A stretch of 13,080 nt of DNA from GWC2-45-19 sp964358085 (lineage in GTDB: Bacteria; Patescibacteriota; Microgenomatia; CAZETR01; Amesbacteraceae). Under the pieces are notes generated by a model that saw only the letters and a list, made by a program, of their open reading frames with translations, was not told the origin of the DNA and made no database searches. Shown one piece after another: positions 10,439-13,080 of this stretch. The DNA is taken from contig CAYHNU010000019.1 of NCBI GenBank assembly GCA_964358085.1, positions 1 to 13,080 of the forward strand, written 5' to 3'. The first letter of the stretch is position 1; each line of letters opens with the position of its first letter. A program made the position numbers and the translations under genes.

Positions 10439-13080
10439 ATTAACTCTATTTTTAACTCCCGGCCTTGCTTGACTGTAGTTGCTAAAGTCTGGCGCTTTAA
10501 ATTCTCAAGCAATTCATCCGTCAAAGCCGGACCGGCCTCTGGCCGGGGCACTATTATCTTAATTTTTTGATCCAGACGGGCACCCAGTTCTTTACGTTTC
10601 TCCTGGACCTGACGGATGAGGTCACGGAGCCGACCTTCAGCTATCAGTTCAGGGTCTAAGTTTAAGTCTAAGACGACAGATAATTCATTGCCCTTTTTCC
10701 ACACCACATTTTTAATATTTAGTTCGTCTTTAATTAATTGGAGCAATTGATCATTGAGTATTGTGCATTGAGCATTGACGCGAAGCGTCTTGAGTGGCTG
10801 ACGGACTTTTATCCCGGCAGTCTTGCGTTGAGATAGCCCCATTTCTACTATTTTGCGCACAAGTTTCATATCTTCGATCAATTGAGTATCGAATTTGCTC
10901 AATTTTGCGGCTTTGGGCCAATCTGCCAGATGAACCGATTCTTCTCCTGTTAGATTTTTATAAATGCTGTCTGAAATATACGGATTAAACGGAGCCAGAA
11001 GCTGGACAAAGGTGACAAGAAGAGTATGTAAGGTTGGTAAGCAGCTGGTGCGGCCACGACTGCGCCGAACATACCAGAGTGAGATATCAGATAATAAATC
11101 TTCAAGAGCGTGACTGGAGGCGTAGGGATCATATTTGTCCAAAGAACTTGTGACTAGAGAAATCGTTTGATTTAATCGAGCCAAAATCCACTGATCTAGA
11201 GTGCTAAGTGCTTGGTGCTTGGTGACGGGTAAAAACTTGTCTAAATTGGCGTAGGTGATGAAGAAATTGTAAACATTCCATAACATCAAATGGAAATGCC
11301 GCCTGACGTCGTCTGTAATCTTGTATCCAAAAAGTAAATTTTCATAAGGTTGATGGGTAACGTATGTCCAGCGCATGACATCGGCGCCTATTTTATCTGC
11401 CGCTTCTCCAAATTCAATGGCATTGCCCCAAGACTTGTGCATGGGACGCCCTGTTTCGTCCAAAAGCGTATTGTATCCAAGAACTGTATTAAACGGGTTG
11501 GTTTTTTTGAGAACCGTACTCATGACAATCATTGAATAAAACCAGTTTTTAAACTGTCCGGGAAAAGACTCAGTAATAAAATCGGCCGGAAACCACTCTC
11601 GGGGCAAGGTAGAAAGTGGCACTATACCGGCATCCAACCAGACATTGCCCACATCGTTTATCCTATTTACTACGCTTTTACACTTTTTGCACTCAATTTT
11701 TACTTCGTCAATCCAAGGCTTATGGGGGGTATTGCCTTCAAATTTGTCCCACCCCTCGACCGCTCTGGATTTCAATTCATTCTTATCGCCGATCACTTCA
11801 AAACTTCCACAACTCTGGCATTCATAAATAGGCAAAGCCAGTCCCCAATAACGATTCTTTTTTGATATCAACCAATCGTGCATATTTTCCAGCCAGTCTA
11901 ATTCTCTTTCCAAACCAAAAGTTGGTAGCCATTTTATTTTTTTAGTAACTTCTATCATTTGTTTACGCAAGGAAATACCTGTTTCGTCCACCTTATCCAT
12001 TGCGATGTACCACTCATCGGCTACTTTCCAAACAAGTTCTGCTCCACAGCGCCAACACCCGGGATAGCGATGTTTATAATGTTCGGTTTTCAGTATCCAG
12101 TTTTCGGTTTTTAGATAATCAATAATCAACTCTGGGTGTTTTTTGGCATTCTTGCCTGACAAAAAACCCATGGTATCGAGATAATCTGCATTATCGGCGA
12201 TAACCGGGATCATAGGCAACCCCAGTTTTTTCCCGAGTTTAAAATCCTCTTCGCCTGCTGACACGGCCGTGTGCACTAAACCTGTTCCCTCTACGGTTGT
12301 AATCGGCATTATCAAAGAATCGGTAGCGACGACTGTGTGAAATTTAGGATCAGATGCTACAGCAGTAGCTGCAGGTAAATCATCAAAAGGACCGGTATAT
12401 TTTAGATCAACCAAATCTTTGCCCAGACACATTCTGGTGATTTTCGAAGCAGGAAAAAGTCTGGAACTCGCGTCTTTGGCTACCCACATTCTGTCTATCA
12501 GAGCGTATTCCAGCTTTTTATCAACCGCTACCGCGATATTGGCAGGAATAGTCCAGGGGGTGGTGGTCCAAATCAATAAGAACTCGTCATCTTTGCCCAC
12601 AATAGGCAACTTTAGGTATACCGACTCATGAACTACTTCCTTATAATTTTCAGTAAGAATCTCATGCTGCGAAATTGCTGTTTCACACCTGGGACACCAG
12701 GGAATCGAATCGTGGCCCTTATAAATAAATCCTTTTCCCCAACAAACCTTCAAAAAATTCCAGATAGCATAATTATTCTGGTCAGACATAGTGTAATAGG
12801 AATTATCCCAGTCCATGAAATTACCCAAACGTTTGGTTTGCTCTGTCTGCATTGCAGAGTATTTCATCACCCGATCTTTACATTTGTTCACAAAATTGGC
12901 GACTCCATATGTCTCGATGTCCTTTTTAGATTTAAAACCCAATTCTTTTTCTACCTCAACCTCTATCCACAATCCCTGGCAATCAAAACCGTTTTGGTAA
13001 CGGCCGGCGTCGCCCTTCATGGTGTGATATTTTTGCCACAGATCCTTATATGTCCTGCCCCAGGCGTGATGAACTCCCAT
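10435..13080 (-). CDS. ileS: Isoleucyl-tRNA synthetase, 5' end cut by right edge
   Basis: 881 residues are visible and the frame runs off the right edge; the Met at 13078-13080 is internal, since the segment before the HIGH motif is missing. The HIGH motif has the form GVHHAW (2-7), followed by NGFDCQGLWIEVEVEKELG (the GWDCHGLP region). The CP1 editing domain holds WTTTPWTIPAN (171-181) and GTGLVHTAVSAGEEDF (265-280) with the editing aspartate probably D279. Cysteine pairs at 129/132, 342/345, 421/424 and 464/467 suggest zinc binding. The KMSKS motif has the form MHKSWGN (547-553). The anticodon-binding domain begins at LDQWILARLN (629-638). This signature resembles IleRS of Chloroflexi/actinobacterial type rather than E. 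coli type. Three heptamer repeat tracts lie within the gene, all in frame. rodA follows with an ATGA overlap. Confidence 0.97.
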   Translation of the reverse strand: MGVHHAWGRTYKDLWQKYHTMKGDAGRYQNGFDCQGLWIEVEVEKELGFKSKKDIETYGVANFVNKCKDRVMKYSAMQTEQTKRLGNFMDWDNSYYTMSDQNNYAIWNFLKVCWGKGFIYKGHDSIPWCPRCETAISQHEILTENYKEVVHESVYLKLPIVGKDDEFLLIWTTTPWTIPANIAVAVDKKLEYALIDRMWVAKDASSRLFPASKITRMCLGKDLVDLKYTGPFDDLPAATAVASDPKFHTVVATDSLIMPITTVEGTGLVHTAVSAGEEDFKLGKKLGLPMIPVIADNADYLDTMGFLSGKNAKKHPELIIDYLKTENWILKTEHYKHRYPGCWRCGAELVWKVADEWYIAMDKVDETGISLRKQMIEVTKKIKWLPTFGLERELDWLENMHDWLISKKNRYWGLALPIYECQSCGSFEVIGDKNELKSRAVEGWDKFEGNTPHKPWIDEVKIECKKCKSVVNRINDVGNVWLDAGIVPLSTLPREWFPADFITESFPGQFKNWFYSMIVMSTVLKKTNPFNTVLGYNTLLDETGRPMHKSWGNAIEFGEAADKIGADVMRWTYVTHQPYENLLFGYKITDDVRRHFHLMLWNVYNFFITYANLDKFLPVTKHQALSTLDQWILARLNQTISLVTSSLDKYDPYASSHALEDLLSDISLWYVRRSRGRTSCLPTLHTLLVTFVQLLAPFNPYISDSIYKNLTGEESVHLADWPKAAKLSKFDTQLIEDMKLVRKIVEMGLSQRKTAGIKVRQPLKTLRVNAQCTILNDQLLQLIKDELNIKNVVWKKGNELSVVLDLNLDPELIAEGRLRDLIRQVQEKRKELGARLDQKIKIIVPRPEAGPALTDELLENLKRQTLATTVKQGRELKIELI
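10744..10777. repeat. Heptamer repeat A in ileS (ATTG every 7 bases)
   Basis: On the plus strand ATTG occurs five times at exact seven-base steps (10746, 10753, 10760, 10767, 10774). The units are (ca)ATTG, atcATTG, agtATTG, tgcATTG and agcATTG, i.e. imperfect copies of CAATGCT on the coding strand. The tract encodes about residues 769-780 of IleRS, in the variable segment before the conserved ELNIKNV. Confidence 0.75.
11201..11228. repeat. Heptamer repeat B in ileS (GTGCTTG)
   Basis: The plus strand reads GTGCTAA, GTGCTTG, GTGCTTG, GTGACGG in four consecutive seven-base units, two of them identical. On the coding strand the unit is CAAGCAC. It encodes about residues 619-627 of IleRS (PVTKHQALS), the loop just before the anticodon-binding domain. 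Confidence 0.75.
12082..12116. repeat. Heptamer repeat C in ileS (TTCGGTT / TTCAGTA)
   Basis: Five seven-base units follow each other on the plus strand: TTCGGTT, TTCAGTA, TCCAGTT, TTCGGTT, TTTAGAT. Three units equal 21 bases, so the protein shows a seven-residue repeat, LKTENWI (323-329) followed by LKTEHYK (330-336), in the editing-domain region before the CWRC motif. Confidence 0.7.

Noticed and set aside
10868..10895. Possible fourth heptamer tract in ileS (TCAATT copies)
   Set aside because: Only two TCAATT copies 21 bases apart are seen, and the units between them do not match. The evidence is too weak.
1..13080. CRISPR array, transposon ends, integrase, toxin-antitoxin or restriction system
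   Set aside because: No spaced direct repeats, transposase motifs or defence-type gene pairs were found. The GIY-YIG protein is a stand-alone domain without a restriction or homing context.

Overview
The window reads as a compact chromosomal segment of a Candidate Phyla Radiation (Patescibacteria) bacterium, most likely a Microgenomates-type lineage; the phylum call is an inference. Supporting signs are the dense packing (no gap over about 90 bases), many 1-17 base gene overlaps, a shortened ribosomal protein L21, a tRNA without an encoded CCA end, several start-site arrangements that suggest leaderless mRNAs, and an isoleucyl-tRNA synthetase with an HHAW/HKSWGN signature. TGA works as a normal stop (ATGA overlaps at four gene junctions), so this is not one of the lineages that read TGA as glycine.

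Left part (1-4784, all minus strand): a six-gene surface-glycan operon read from right to left. It encodes a SAM methyltransferase, a short GT4 glycosyltransferase, a membrane-anchored GT2 glycosyltransferase, a Wzx-like flippase, a second methyltransferase, and a GT4 glycosyltransferase cut by the left edge. The first gene is clearly more AT-rich than the rest. Together the genes would build, decorate and export a lipid-linked saccharide for the cell surface.

Middle part (4785-8034): a short divergent promoter region with repeated TTATCTT half-sites leads on the plus strand into a large secreted protein, a six-bladed kelch-like propeller fused through a Pro/Thr linker to an LCAT/PGAP1-like lipase. 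Its stop codon touches the 3' end of a minus-strand tRNA-Val(GAC). The 5' end of that tRNA overlaps the last ten bases of a GIY-YIG nuclease-like gene, whose leader carries two back-to-back perfect hairpins. Overlapping divergent promoters then serve this gene and lepB (signal peptidase I), which could process the secreted lipase.

Right part (8031-13080, minus strand): a housekeeping block read from right to left, ileS (5' end outside the window), rodA, rplU, rpmA, parB. A TATAAT box just before rplU suggests a second, leaderless transcript for rplU-rpmA-parB. parB meets lepB tail to tail with a four-base overlap.

The most notable signals are three different imperfect heptanucleotide tandem repeats inside ileS, the protein gene/tRNA overlap with an unusual C at T-loop position 55, the kelch-lipase fusion, and the recurring '-10 box, 6-7 bases, start codon' arrangement. 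I did not find a CRISPR array, transposon, integrase or clear defence system.
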